Of a stretch of DNA of 9,372 nt, positions 1 to 6,545 are shown piece after piece. The position numbers and the translations under genes were made by a program. The notes beneath the pieces are model-generated. The model saw nothing but the letters and a program-made list of their open reading frames with translations, was not told the DNA's origin and did no database searches. The DNA is from Rhodospirillales bacterium (GTDB lineage: Bacteria; Pseudomonadota; Gammaproteobacteria; Steroidobacterales; Rariloculaceae), in assembly GCA_024640665.1 (NCBI GenBank), contig JAHEEO010000095.1, positions 1 to 9,372 on the forward strand. Direction: 5' to 3'. The stretch's first letter is position 1, and each line of letters opens with the position of its first letter.

Positions 1-254
1 CTGGGTAAATGGCCGGAGTAGCCAAATAGAGCCTTGCGGTGGCCCAACGCGCCCACAATGACATCGCCGCGCTTGAGCTGGGCCATGCGTCCGCTGGTCA
101 GTTCGAGCGTGTTGTAACGCGATTTATTATTGAGAATTTCAACCGCGATGAGCACACCCTCTTCCGCCGGAATATTGCTGTCGATGCGAATCTCGTGACC
201 GAGTTCTGCATCGATGGCGACGGACGCGATTTTATCTACGATTACTGATTGCAT
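1..254 (-). CDS. Unrecognised protein, third gene of the argR-argG operon (N-terminal 84 residues; runs off the left edge)
   Basis: An open frame starts at ATG 254-252, four bases after the argG stop, and stays open to the window edge. A strong Shine-Dalgarno sequence (AGGAGG), overlapping the end of argG, precedes this ATG with suitable spacing and fixes the start. The visible 84 residues begin MQSVIVDKIASVAI and include the stretches YNTLELTSGRM (47-57), GDVIVGALGHRKAL (63-76) and FGYSGHLP (77-84). The segment looks soluble and beta-rich, with no signal peptide or membrane helix. I do not recognise the family. It does not resemble the N-termini of ArgB, ArgC, ArgH, ArgE or ornithine/acetylornithine carbamoyltransferases as I know them. 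Its position directly behind argG with translational-coupling spacing implies co-expression with arginine biosynthesis, so a role in or near that pathway is an inference from context only. That the frame is coding is well supported; function is unknown. Confidence 0.8.
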   Translation of the reverse strand, partial: MQSVIVDKIASVAIDAELGHEIRIDSNIPAEEGVLIAVEILNNKSRYNTLELTSGRMAQLKRGDVIVGALGHRKALFGYSGHLP

Positions 255-258
255 CTGC

Positions 259-1464
259 TTACCCTCCTGCCCGCGTATGCAGCATACCGGGCAGCGACAA
301 AATTTTTGAAAAACCAACGGCGTCCTGACTGGTCCATTCGCCGGCAGATTCGCCGTACGTGCCGCGGCTGGCGGCCATTAATGAGTGGACGGATTCGACG
401 CCGACGACGAACATCGACCCGGGCCTCAGCAGACAGTGCACATCACCGGTAACGCGCGCTTGCGAGGACGTAAAAAACGCTTCGATATCACGGCAGGCGG
501 GATCGAGTTGCTTGCCTTCATGCACGAGATCGCCGTACTGCAGCGCAAGTTGCTCCTTGATCCGTGCTTGGGTAGCGCCGAGCGTGAGTTTTTCGAGTTC
601 ACGATGACTGCTCAGCAGGATTTCGGCAGCGGGTGCTTCAAATGCGACCCGGCCTTTCGTGCCCAGGATGGTGTCGCCTAAGTGGATTCCTCGACCAATC
701 GCATAATGTCGGCCGATGTGTTCGAGCTCTTCTATCAGGGCAACCGGGCTAAGCGCTTTGCCGTCAATGGCCGTCGGTACGCCATGGTCAAAACTCAACG
801 TTATCTGCCGTTCCGGTACACGGTTTTCGAACGCGCCAGCAGACAGCACCCAGGCTGATTCTGGAATGGAACTGCGCGAATCGAGCGTTTCGGTTCCGCC
901 GATGGTCACGCCCCACAGACCACGATTGATCGAGTATGCAGAGCCAGATCCCGGCACCGGCAGCTTGCGTTCATTGAGATAATTGAGCTGATCTTGGCGT
1001 GCCCAATTGTGGTCGCGTACCGGTGCGAGCACTTCGAGTTCCGGCGCCAGGGTCTTCAGTATGACTTCGAAGCGAACCTGGTCGTTGCCGGCCGCTGTAC
1101 ACCCATGAGCGACTGTCTCGTCACCGCGCTGTCTTGCCAACTGCGCAAGGTGCTTGGCTTGGACGCTGCGCTCTGCGCCTACACAAAGTGGATACAGGTT
1201 GCCACGGCGAACATTTCCCATGACTAGATACTTGAGTACTGAGTCGAAAAACTCTTCACGCGCATCGATCATAATGTGTTCAACGGCCCCGAGCGCGCGT
1301 GCCTTCGCGTCGAGTTCTCGAGCCGCGGCAGCATCGATTCCACCCGTGTTTACCGTCGCCGTAACTACCGGGCGGGAATAAGTCTCCTGTAACCATGGGA
1401 TGCAAAAAGACGTATCGAGCCCGCCGGAAAAGGCCAGAACAATGGGTTTCGATTCTGCGTTCAT
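259..1464 (-). CDS. argG: Argininosuccinate synthase (type 2-like)
   Basis: Condenses citrulline and aspartate with ATP to argininosuccinate, the penultimate step of arginine synthesis, in the cytoplasm. The 401-residue length is normal for the family. The N-terminal ATP-pyrophosphatase loop SGGLDTS lies at residues 13-19, followed by FCIPWLQE. The second nucleotide/substrate motif is HGCTAAGNDQVRFE at 120-133; the GCTGKGNDQ form typical of type 1 enzymes is replaced by an AAG version. Further family segments are AYSINRGLWGVTIGG (176-190) and GRGIHLGDTILGTKGRVAFE (257-276). The overall pattern resembles Xanthomonas and Bacteroidetes ArgG (type 2 subfamily) from memory. The ATG at 1464-1462 overlaps the argR stop as ATGA and is preceded by AAGGGA inside argR, so translation is probably coupled. 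The stop at 261-259 lies inside the Shine-Dalgarno region of the next gene. Presumably repressed by the ArgR encoded just upstream (inference). Confidence 0.96.
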   Translation of the reverse strand: MNAESKPIVLAFSGGLDTSFCIPWLQETYSRPVVTATVNTGGIDAAAARELDAKARALGAVEHIMIDAREEFFDSVLKYLVMGNVRRGNLYPLCVGAERSVQAKHLAQLARQRGDETVAHGCTAAGNDQVRFEVILKTLAPELEVLAPVRDHNWARQDQLNYLNERKLPVPGSGSAYSINRGLWGVTIGGTETLDSRSSIPESAWVLSAGAFENRVPERQITLSFDHGVPTAIDGKALSPVALIEELEHIGRHYAIGRGIHLGDTILGTKGRVAFEAPAAEILLSSHRELEKLTLGATQARIKEQLALQYGDLVHEGKQLDPACRDIEAFFTSSQARVTGDVHCLLRPGSMFVVGVESVHSLMAASRGTYGESAGEWTSQDAVGFSKILSLPGMLHTRAGG

Positions 1465-1928
1465 GTTGTTCCCTTAGTCAGACTGTGCTCGAGGCGTTGT
1501 TTAAGGCGCCGTTGATTTGCAAGCGTTGTCGTTGCCACAAAAATGGTGTCGTCTCCGGACAGCGTGCCGACGACTTCTGGCCAGCTCAGCCGGTCGAGTG
1601 TCAGCGCGACTCGCTGCGCTGCGCCGATCGCCGTCGTAATGACCAGCATATTTGGCCCGGCTGCAGCGATGTTGCGAATAAACTCCCCGCTCGACTGTAA
1701 AGAGTGAATATCCACGCCTGCGATCTGCGCCGGCAATACGTAGCGGCCGTTTTGTTTTGCGACGCCCAGATCTCGAAAATCTCGACTGACGCTGGACTGG
1801 GTCGCGCCGTAGCCTAAGCTGCACAAGCGTTCCACCAGATCGGACTGTCTCCGGATCGGGTGCGCGCCGAGTAGCTCCGCAATGGCGGCGCGACGTTGAT
1901 GCTGCTCCTCTAGCGTGCTCGTAGGCAT
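1461..1928 (-). CDS. argR: Arginine repressor ArgR
   Basis: Arginine-responsive transcriptional regulator of the ArgR/AhrC family, 155 residues, a normal length. The N-terminal winged helix-turn-helix spans about residues 10-66, with the recognition segment TQSSVSRDFRDLGVAKQNGRY (43-63). The C-terminal oligomerisation and arginine-binding domain covers about 78-150 and shows ITTAIGAAQRVALTLD (97-112) and GTLSGDDTIFVATTT (121-135), including the paired Asp 126/127 that contact the arginine ligand in this family. It is the first gene of the operon and overlaps argG by four bases. An ArgR at the head of an arg operon would be expected to regulate itself together with the biosynthetic genes (inference). 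The start ATG 1928-1926 is the only reasonable one; a partial Shine-Dalgarno sequence (GGA) lies about eight bases upstream. Confidence 0.95.
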   Translation of the reverse strand: MPTSTLEEQHQRRAAIAELLGAHPIRRQSDLVERLCSLGYGATQSSVSRDFRDLGVAKQNGRYVLPAQIAGVDIHSLQSSGEFIRNIAAAGPNMLVITTAIGAAQRVALTLDRLSWPEVVGTLSGDDTIFVATTTLANQRRLKQRLEHSLTKGTT

Positions 1929-1937
1929 GAATCAGTC

Positions 1938-1982
1938 CGCATAAATTTGCGCATATAATATGGATTATTTACTAAGATGCAA
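1938..1982 (-). promoter_or_regulatory. Likely argR operon promoter with an adjacent palindromic site
   Basis: On the minus strand a -35-like TTGCAT (1982-1977), a 16-bp spacer and a -10-like TATTAT (1960-1955) precede argR. Just downstream, between the -10 and the start codon, lies CGCATAAATTTGCG (1938-1951 on the plus strand), an imperfect palindrome with CGCA/TGCG arms and an AT-rich core. Its size, symmetry and position suit an ArgR operator, but it does not match the E. coli ARG box closely, so that assignment is inference. On the plus strand a perfect TATAAT lies at 1954-1959, overlapping the argR -10, and could serve the divergent esterase, although no good -35 sits the right distance upstream. 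Confidence 0.45.
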
Positions 1983-2047
1983 GTACCATGCGTCCGCTGT
2001 ATTGCTCTGGAGGTGTCGCGTTTGGTGTCTCCGGCAGCCAGTAATCG

Positions 2048-2731
2048 ATGTTTTTTGTGGGTGATGAGCCATTGCAACTAATTGAGACTGAGACAGGTCC
2101 AGCGCCCGAATTGTGCGTGATATGGCTGCACGGATTGGGTGCGGATGGCAATGACTTTGTGCCGATCGTGCCCGAACTCAAATTGCCGTTTGCTGCGCGC
2201 TTCGTATTTCCTCATGCGCCTGTCCGATCTATCACGATCAATCACGGAATGGCGATGCGGGGTTGGTTCGATATTCGTAGTTTCGATCGCAATACGAATG
2301 AAGACAGCGCGGGTATTCGCGAGAGTGCAGCAAATATCGAGCAGCTAATAGAAACTGAAATAGCTGCCGGCTATGCGGCGCAGCGAATCGTGCTTGCTGG
2401 TTTTTCTCAAGGCGGTGCCATTGCATTGCACTTGGGCTTGCGAACCCGGCATAGGCTCGCCGGCGTTCTTGCGCTGTCTGCCTTCTTGCCGCTGGCCAAT
2501 ACTTTGCAGCTCGAACGCAGCAAAGGCTCGGATGCATTGCCCATTTTGATGCTGCACGGCACGATGGACCCGATCATTGCCTTGGCAAACGCACAAAAGT
2601 CATTTGCCGATATTGAAGCGGCGGGGTTTGTGCCGCAGTGGCGAAGCTATCCAATGGCTCACAGTGTCTGCAAGGAAGAGATCGACGACATATCCGCCTG
2701 GTTACAGGTGCGCCACTCGGCCATTAGTTGA
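2048..2731 (+). CDS. Carboxylesterase/phospholipase family alpha/beta hydrolase
   Basis: A 227-residue serine hydrolase of the phospholipase/carboxylesterase family (EstB/acyl-protein-thioesterase-like), probably cytoplasmic, as no signal peptide is present. The N-terminal VIWLHGLGADGNDFVPIVPE (24-43) holds the oxyanion-side HGLGADG motif. The nucleophile elbow GFSQGG places the catalytic Ser at 120. HGTMDPII (170-177) gives the Asp at 174, and YPMAHSVCKEEI (201-212) gives the His at 205, so the triad is complete. Typical substrates are short-chain carboxyl esters; the natural substrate cannot be told. ATG 2048 follows an in-frame TAA at 2042-2044, so the start cannot lie much further upstream. 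There is no clear Shine-Dalgarno sequence close to it, and GTG 2057 is an alternative. The stop overlaps the end of the convergent flhC-like gene by eight bases. Confidence 0.92.
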   Translation: MFFVGDEPLQLIETETGPAPELCVIWLHGLGADGNDFVPIVPELKLPFAARFVFPHAPVRSITINHGMAMRGWFDIRSFDRNTNEDSAGIRESAANIEQLIETEIAAGYAAQRIVLAGFSQGGAIALHLGLRTRHRLAGVLALSAFLPLANTLQLERSKGSDALPILMLHGTMDPIIALANAQKSFADIEAAGFVPQWRSYPMAHSVCKEEIDDISAWLQVRHSAIS

Positions 2732-3287
2732 GTTGGCCGGGACTGCTCACTGCGACACTTCGGCAAACTGGACAGTCTGGCGCCGGCAGGCACAGCAAAT
2801 CGCGCAGATACATGCTCTTGCATTGCCCGCACCGTGTTACGCCGAGTTCTTCGCCGCGACGAATGTTCGTTAATAGGTTCCAGCCCCATTCAAATGACAG
2901 TGACGGCGCGGCTACCACGGAACGATAAGTCTCGTAACAATCACAGAATCGATGTCCCAGTTGGATATTATTGCGCAGTCTTGGGCCTCCGTCGGGCTGC
3001 GCAGAAAACAGACCGCCGCCGTGGAGCAGATTGGCAAGGACGCCGGATTCCAGCGTCCGCAGCGGCGAATCTACGAGCGGCGTGATCTGTGTTGGCGACT
3101 TACCCCGCCGACGCTTGACGCCATCTGGCTTAAATTTGAAATAGGCTGCATAGAGTTTGCGAATTCGATCGTCGCTGAGTCCGGTCCAATAGCGAATTGT
3201 CCCCGTTCTGGCTTCATGCCCGATCATTCTGATGGCAAGGTCGAAGCGCCCCTGTTCGCTGCGATAGCGGTCATCCGTTGCTCTCAT
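2724..3287 (-). CDS. flhC: FlhC-family transcriptional regulator
   Basis: In enterics FlhC binds DNA as part of the FlhD4C2 complex, the flagellar master activator. With the start at ATG 3287-3285 the protein has 187 residues, close to the roughly 192 of E. coli FlhC. That start is preceded by AAGGAG at ideal spacing; the frame stays open upstream to 3410, but those ATGs lack a comparable site. The N-terminal helical segment RFDLAIRMIGHEARTGTIRY (14-33) with LSDDRIRKLYAAYF (37-50) follows the FlhC pattern. The C-terminus carries a zinc site CxxC (153, 156) and CxxC (172, 175) with 15 residues between, matching the FlhC four-cysteine arrangement. Extra cysteines sit at 115, 117 and 166. It diverges from an FlhD-like gene, and no flagellar gene is visible nearby. 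Family membership is well supported; a flagellar role is not shown. Confidence 0.8.
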   Translation of the reverse strand: MRATDDRYRSEQGRFDLAIRMIGHEARTGTIRYWTGLSDDRIRKLYAAYFKFKPDGVKRRRGKSPTQITPLVDSPLRTLESGVLANLLHGGGLFSAQPDGGPRLRNNIQLGHRFCDCYETYRSVVAAPSLSFEWGWNLLTNIRRGEELGVTRCGQCKSMYLRDLLCLPAPDCPVCRSVAVSSPGQLN

Positions 3288-3396
3288 GAATCTCCTTTCC
3301 CCCTGATTCATTGAAATTCGGAGAAAGTCTATATTAACCATATATGGTAATTTATGTTCATATATGGCAATTTTAGACCAAAATAGAGAAAAACCG
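3288..3396. promoter_or_regulatory. Divergent regulatory region between the flhC-like and flhD-like genes, with two 20-bp-spaced palindromic boxes
   Basis: This 109-bp AT-rich gap must hold the promoters of both regulators. It contains a perfect 12-bp palindrome ACCATATATGGT (3337-3348) and a second palindromic core CATATATG (3359-3366). The boxes are also direct repeats: CATATATGG, one variable base, then AATTT at 3339-3353 and again at 3359-3373, one mismatch in 15, with an exact 20-bp period (about two helical turns). This is the arrangement expected for cooperative binding of a dimeric regulator on one DNA face, so autoregulation or cross-regulation is a reasonable inference. I could not assign convincing -35/-10 pairs on either strand. 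The flhC-like Shine-Dalgarno sequence lies at the left end. Confidence 0.6.
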
Positions 3397-3978
3397 ATGC
3401 AAAAATACAACAGCCAAGGCGATTATTTAGAGCAAGTCTACGAAATGAATGGTCTGTTTCTGAGCTTTCTTTGCCACCAGGCAAAGGCCAGACGCAACTG
3501 CCTGGGGTTGCCCCAGGAGAGTGTGGAATTGCTGGCTGCGGCCAGTCAGTCGGTGCTGGATCAAGCCGCGGCGCTACCGCATGCATTGTTCGCATTGAAC
3601 CCGGGCGAGCATCGAGCTGCCGAATCACTCAGCGTGTCGAATAGCGCAGAGCGCCACGGACTTCAGTCTTTACAGCAGGCTATCTTGCTGAGCGCATGCC
3701 AGATCAGCCGACAATGTCCACACATTGCACGAACTTTTCTCGGCATTAGCACGACAACACTGCTTACGCTGCGCAGCATGGTGTTGTCAGACATCTGCGA
3801 GATGGCGCAAGCGAAACTCATCGTCAGTTGCAGCTTTGAAGCAAGCCCATGGTTTTGGCGCGAGCTCATGAGCGCCTCGTCCGATGCATATCGCCAGCGC
3901 CTGCAACTGGTCTCTTTACAGCCCCGGTTCGATGAAATGTCCCAGCCGATGCCTGCTGCGCCGGATCGATACGCATAA
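3397..3978 (+). CDS. FlhD-like protein with two FlhD-type repeats in one chain
   Basis: With the ATG at 3397 the protein has 193 residues; an ATG at 3364 would add 11 but falls inside the repeated palindromic box and lacks a ribosome site. Residues 10-69 follow E. coli FlhD as I recall it: YLEQVYEMNGLFLSFL (10-25) matches the first helices, then LGLPQESVELLAAAS (36-50) and a hydrophobic end ALFALN (63-68). Residues 89-99 (LQSLQQAILLS) resemble the FlhD C-terminal helix. A second copy of the core follows: ILLSACQISRQ (97-107), TFLGISTTTLLTLRS (113-127), EMAQAKLIVSCSF (135-147). The two copies align without gaps for about 30 residues after the LG pair. E. coli FlhD is under 120 residues, so this is about 1.7 times longer. 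A tail of about 45 residues, rich in Trp, Phe, Arg and Pro, is unassigned. Its divergent neighbour encodes an FlhC-family protein, a likely partner. Family call probable; the internal duplication is my reading by eye. Confidence 0.65.
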   Translation: MQKYNSQGDYLEQVYEMNGLFLSFLCHQAKARRNCLGLPQESVELLAAASQSVLDQAAALPHALFALNPGEHRAAESLSVSNSAERHGLQSLQQAILLSACQISRQCPHIARTFLGISTTTLLTLRSMVLSDICEMAQAKLIVSCSFEASPWFWRELMSASSDAYRQRLQLVSLQPRFDEMSQPMPAAPDRYA

Positions 3979-4053
3979 ATGGTGCCCAACTCTGCACTGT
4001 GAGTCAGTACAATACCGACCGCCACAGTTCCGGCGGCTACGGCAATAACAACT

Positions 4054-4998
4054 ATGTATGCGTTAGAAATAGAAGATCTGCGGAAGGTCTACAGTAACGG
4101 AGTGGAAGCCTTAAAAGGCATCAACCTCAATGTCGACAGAGGCGATTTTTTCGCGCTGCTCGGACCCAACGGGGCGGGTAAAACGACCGCAATTGGTATC
4201 ATCACATCGCTGGTGCGCAAGACCAGTGGCACCGTGCGTGTCTTTGGCCATGACCTCGACAAAGACCGCGATCTCGTAAAATCGCAGATTGGCGTGGTGC
4301 CGCAAGAAATAAATCTTGGCATGTTCGAGCGCAACATCTATACCCTCGTCAATCAGGCCGGCTACTACGGCGTGCCAAACCGCATTGCGAAAATGCGTGC
4401 GGAAAAATACCTTCGCGCGTTGCAGCTGTGGGATCGCCGCAACGATATTGCCCGCACGCTGTCTGGCGGCATGAAGCGGCGACTGATGATTGCGCGCGCC
4501 TTGGTGCATGAGCCGCAGTTGTTGATACTCGACGAACCGACGGCCGGCGTTGATATCGAAATTCGCCGTTCAATGTGGGAGCTATTTAGCGAAGTGAACG
4601 CGGCTGGCGTGACCATTATTCTTACGACGCATTACTTGGAAGAAGCTGAAAGTCTTTGCCGGAACATCGCAATTATCGACGGCGGCAAAATAATCGAAAA
4701 CGACAGTATGGCGAAAGTGATTCGCAAGCTGCAGCGCGAAGTATTCGTGCTGAATCTTCGCTCGCCGTTAACGAACGTACCCACTCTAGAAAACTATGCA
4801 ACTCGATTGCGAACAGACACAGAGCTGGAAGTGGAAATCACTAAGGGCCAGAGTCTCAACACGCTGTTTGAGGCGCTGACGGCGCAATCCATCGAGGTGG
4901 AAAGCATGCGCACGAAGACCAATCGGTTGGAAGAACTGTTCATGCGTATGGTAGACGACAAGAAACAAGAATCTCACTCGCAGGAAGTCTCCAAGTGA
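4054..4998 (+). CDS. yadG: ABC transporter ATP-binding protein, YadG family
   Basis: The 314-residue ATPase subunit of an ABC-2 type exporter, energising transport from the cytoplasmic face of the inner membrane. Walker A GPNGAGKT lies at 37-44, the Q-loop VPQE at 82-85 (Gln84), the ABC signature LSGGM at 136-140, Walker B LLILDE at 156-161 and the switch His at 193 (TTHYLEEAE). The whole chain, including the C-terminal NRLEELFMRMV segment (about 292-302), follows E. coli YadG closely. The transported substrate of YadGH is not established. The gene overlaps yadH by four bases. The 75-bp gap upstream holds a possible -10 TACAAT (4008-4013) without a good -35, so transcription may come partly from the flhD-like promoter. 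No clear Shine-Dalgarno sequence precedes ATG 4054, but the following residues fit the family N-terminus. Confidence 0.93.
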   Translation: MYALEIEDLRKVYSNGVEALKGINLNVDRGDFFALLGPNGAGKTTAIGIITSLVRKTSGTVRVFGHDLDKDRDLVKSQIGVVPQEINLGMFERNIYTLVNQAGYYGVPNRIAKMRAEKYLRALQLWDRRNDIARTLSGGMKRRLMIARALVHEPQLLILDEPTAGVDIEIRRSMWELFSEVNAAGVTIILTTHYLEEAESLCRNIAIIDGGKIIENDSMAKVIRKLQREVFVLNLRSPLTNVPTLENYATRLRTDTELEVEITKGQSLNTLFEALTAQSIEVESMRTKTNRLEELFMRMVDDKKQESHSQEVSK

Positions 4999-5831
4999 AT
5001 GAATCAAAAACAAGTGATGGAGCCGCTCAAGTCAGTGCAGAACTCCCTCGAGAATTTCACTGGCTGCAAACGAACTTGACCGGTTTCGAAACCATTGTCA
5101 TTAAAGAAATTCGGCGAGTCCTGCGAATCTGGGTGCAAACCATCATACCGCCAGCCATAACGATGACGCTTTACTTCATCATATTCGGCAGCCTAATCGG
5201 GCGCCGTATAGGAGAAATCGATGGTGCACCTTACATGACGTTTATTGCGCCAGGCTTGATCATGATGGCGGTAATCACTAATTCCTTTGGCAATGTCGTG
5301 TCATCATTTTTTTCCGGCAAATTGCAGCTGCATCTTGAAGAGCTGCTGGTTGCGCCACTATCGAACTTTACGATTGTTCTGGGCTATGTTGTCGGCGGCG
5401 TATTCCGGGGCATTCTTGTTGCTGGCCTCGTTATGGTTGTCGCATTATTTTTTACAGAGATCGATGTGGCACATCCGTTAGTAACATTATCAGTTATCGT
5501 CTTGACAGCCATGGTGTTTTCCTTGGCCGGACTTTTGAATGCACTGTATGCCAAGAATTTCGATGACATAACGATTATTCCGACTTTCGTGCTGACGCCG
5601 TTAACTTATCTCGGCGGCGTATTCTTCTCCATAACTTTGCTACCTGGCTTTTGGCAGAAAGTGGCCCTCGCAAACCCGATACTCTATATGGTCAATGCGT
5701 TTCGGTATGGGATGCTGGGTAGATCAGACGTATCGATAACAACCGCGTATGTGATTATTCTGAGCGCGCTGGTGGGGCTGTTTAGTTTGATTATCTACAT
5801 GATGAACCGAGGCATCGGCACTCGGGTTTAG
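4995..5831 (+). CDS. yadH: ABC-2 type transporter permease, YadH family
   Basis: Inner-membrane permease that pairs with the YadG-type ATPase encoded immediately upstream; 278 residues. It starts at GTG 4995, overlapping the yadG stop as GTGA, with AGGA at good spacing (from 4982); no in-frame ATG is available until well inside the first membrane segment. Residues 1-24 form a polar extension beyond E. coli YadH as I recall it. Hydrophobic segments lie at about 48-68, 82-104, 126-152, 162-186, 193-213 and 250-270, six in all, as expected. Family motifs include IWVQTIIPPAITMTLYFIIFG (45-65), EELLVAP (115-121), GYVVGGVFRG (130-139) and LTPLTYLGGVF (200-210), with NPILYMVNAFRYG near 227-239. ATPase plus permease should form a homodimeric-type exporter; the substrate is unknown. 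It converges on gspB with only five bases between the stops. Confidence 0.93.
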   Translation: MNESKTSDGAAQVSAELPREFHWLQTNLTGFETIVIKEIRRVLRIWVQTIIPPAITMTLYFIIFGSLIGRRIGEIDGAPYMTFIAPGLIMMAVITNSFGNVVSSFFSGKLQLHLEELLVAPLSNFTIVLGYVVGGVFRGILVAGLVMVVALFFTEIDVAHPLVTLSVIVLTAMVFSLAGLLNALYAKNFDDITIIPTFVLTPLTYLGGVFFSITLLPGFWQKVALANPILYMVNAFRYGMLGRSDVSITTAYVIILSALVGLFSLIIYMMNRGIGTRV

Positions 5832-5836
5832 CGGCA

Positions 5837-6544
5837 TTAGTTGGTGACGAGCAGAAACTGACGCCCATCAATTTCGAGCACGGCCCCAGCAGCCGCGATC
5901 TGAACTAGCAACAGTCCTTCCTGCAAGCGCTCGCCTTCTTTGTATCTTCGGCCGTTAATCATTACAAAGCGGTTTGCGGGGATGTCGCTGTTGACGTGGA
6001 GTTGTAAGTCGAGCGGTGGCAGTGTCATGCCTTCTGCAGCCAGTGCCGTCATGCTAGGTAACGATTCTGTGTCAATCGTTGCTTTGGGCGTCCGTGGTGG
6101 AACTTCCGCCGTCGGCAGTTCGGCGGTTCGCGCTGGCATGGCGATCGACGCGTCAGGCGGCTGCAGCAACGCCGGCTCGGGCGCGATCTGCGCAGACGCA
6201 GCGATACTCGGCACTCGCTGCGCTTGCGCCTGGCCACTTGGTGCAGTGCCCGTAGCTGCAATATCCAGTGCCCGACTATCTGCGGCATCGACTTGCGGCG
6301 CGACGCTGCGGCGCTCTATTAACGATTGACCATTCGACGACGGCGCTGACGTTAGGGGTCGCGTGTTCCACCACGTCACTGCGGTGACCGCAATCAAACT
6401 GACGGTAAGTGCCGTGATGACAACGGCAGCCCAAATTGGGAACACATTGTGCTGAACCGCCGCTGGCATCCGCATCACTTGCGGTGTGCTTTCTAAGCGG
6501 CGTTCGTTTTCGGACTTGCGTAATGCTTCGAGTATGAACGACAT
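5837..6544 (-). CDS. gspB: General secretion pathway protein B (GspB-like)
   Basis: Bitopic inner-membrane partner of the GspA ATPase; in type II secretion systems the GspA-GspB complex helps place the secretin multimer in the envelope. The start at ATG 6544-6542 gives 235 residues and the family N-terminus MSFILEALRKSENERR; the frame extends upstream to 6700 but that part overlaps gspA. One membrane helix lies at about 36-58 (FPIWAAVVITALTVSLIAV). A long Ala/Pro-rich periplasmic linker follows (about 60-170). The C-terminal GspB domain is at about 176-234, including DLQLHVNSDIPANRFVMING (179-198), YKEGERL and the closing VLEIDGRQFLLV. It starts one base after the gspA stop, so the two are co-translated. 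No terminator hairpin is seen in the five-base gap to yadH. Confidence 0.87.
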   Translation of the reverse strand: MSFILEALRKSENERRLESTPQVMRMPAAVQHNVFPIWAAVVITALTVSLIAVTAVTWWNTRPLTSAPSSNGQSLIERRSVAPQVDAADSRALDIAATGTAPSGQAQAQRVPSIAASAQIAPEPALLQPPDASIAMPARTAELPTAEVPPRTPKATIDTESLPSMTALAAEGMTLPPLDLQLHVNSDIPANRFVMINGRRYKEGERLQEGLLLVQIAAAGAVLEIDGRQFLLVTN

Positions 6545-6545
6545 A

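Noticed and set aside
2009..2032. GGAG...CTCC inverted repeat before the esterase
   Set aside because: Only four Watson-Crick pairs plus G-U pairs; too weak to call a hairpin or operator.
1988..2044. An 18-codon open frame just upstream of the esterase, a possible leader peptide
   Set aside because: No ribosome site before it, and no run of arginine or other regulatory codons (only one Arg codon).
3288..3410. A 41-residue N-terminal extension of the flhC-like protein from ATG 3410
   Set aside because: It would run through the palindromic boxes and overlap the flhD-like start. The ATG at 3287 has a strong AAGGAG and gives a normal FlhC length.
4019..4036. CCGCC/GGCGG inverted repeat before yadG as a terminator
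   Set aside because: Only a five-base stem and no T-run follows, so it is not a convincing intrinsic terminator.
5940..6329. A 129-codon plus-strand open frame antisense to gspB
   Set aside because: Its Ala/Gly/Ser-rich sequence mirrors the Ala/Pro-rich GspB linker on the other strand; no ribosome site or family match.
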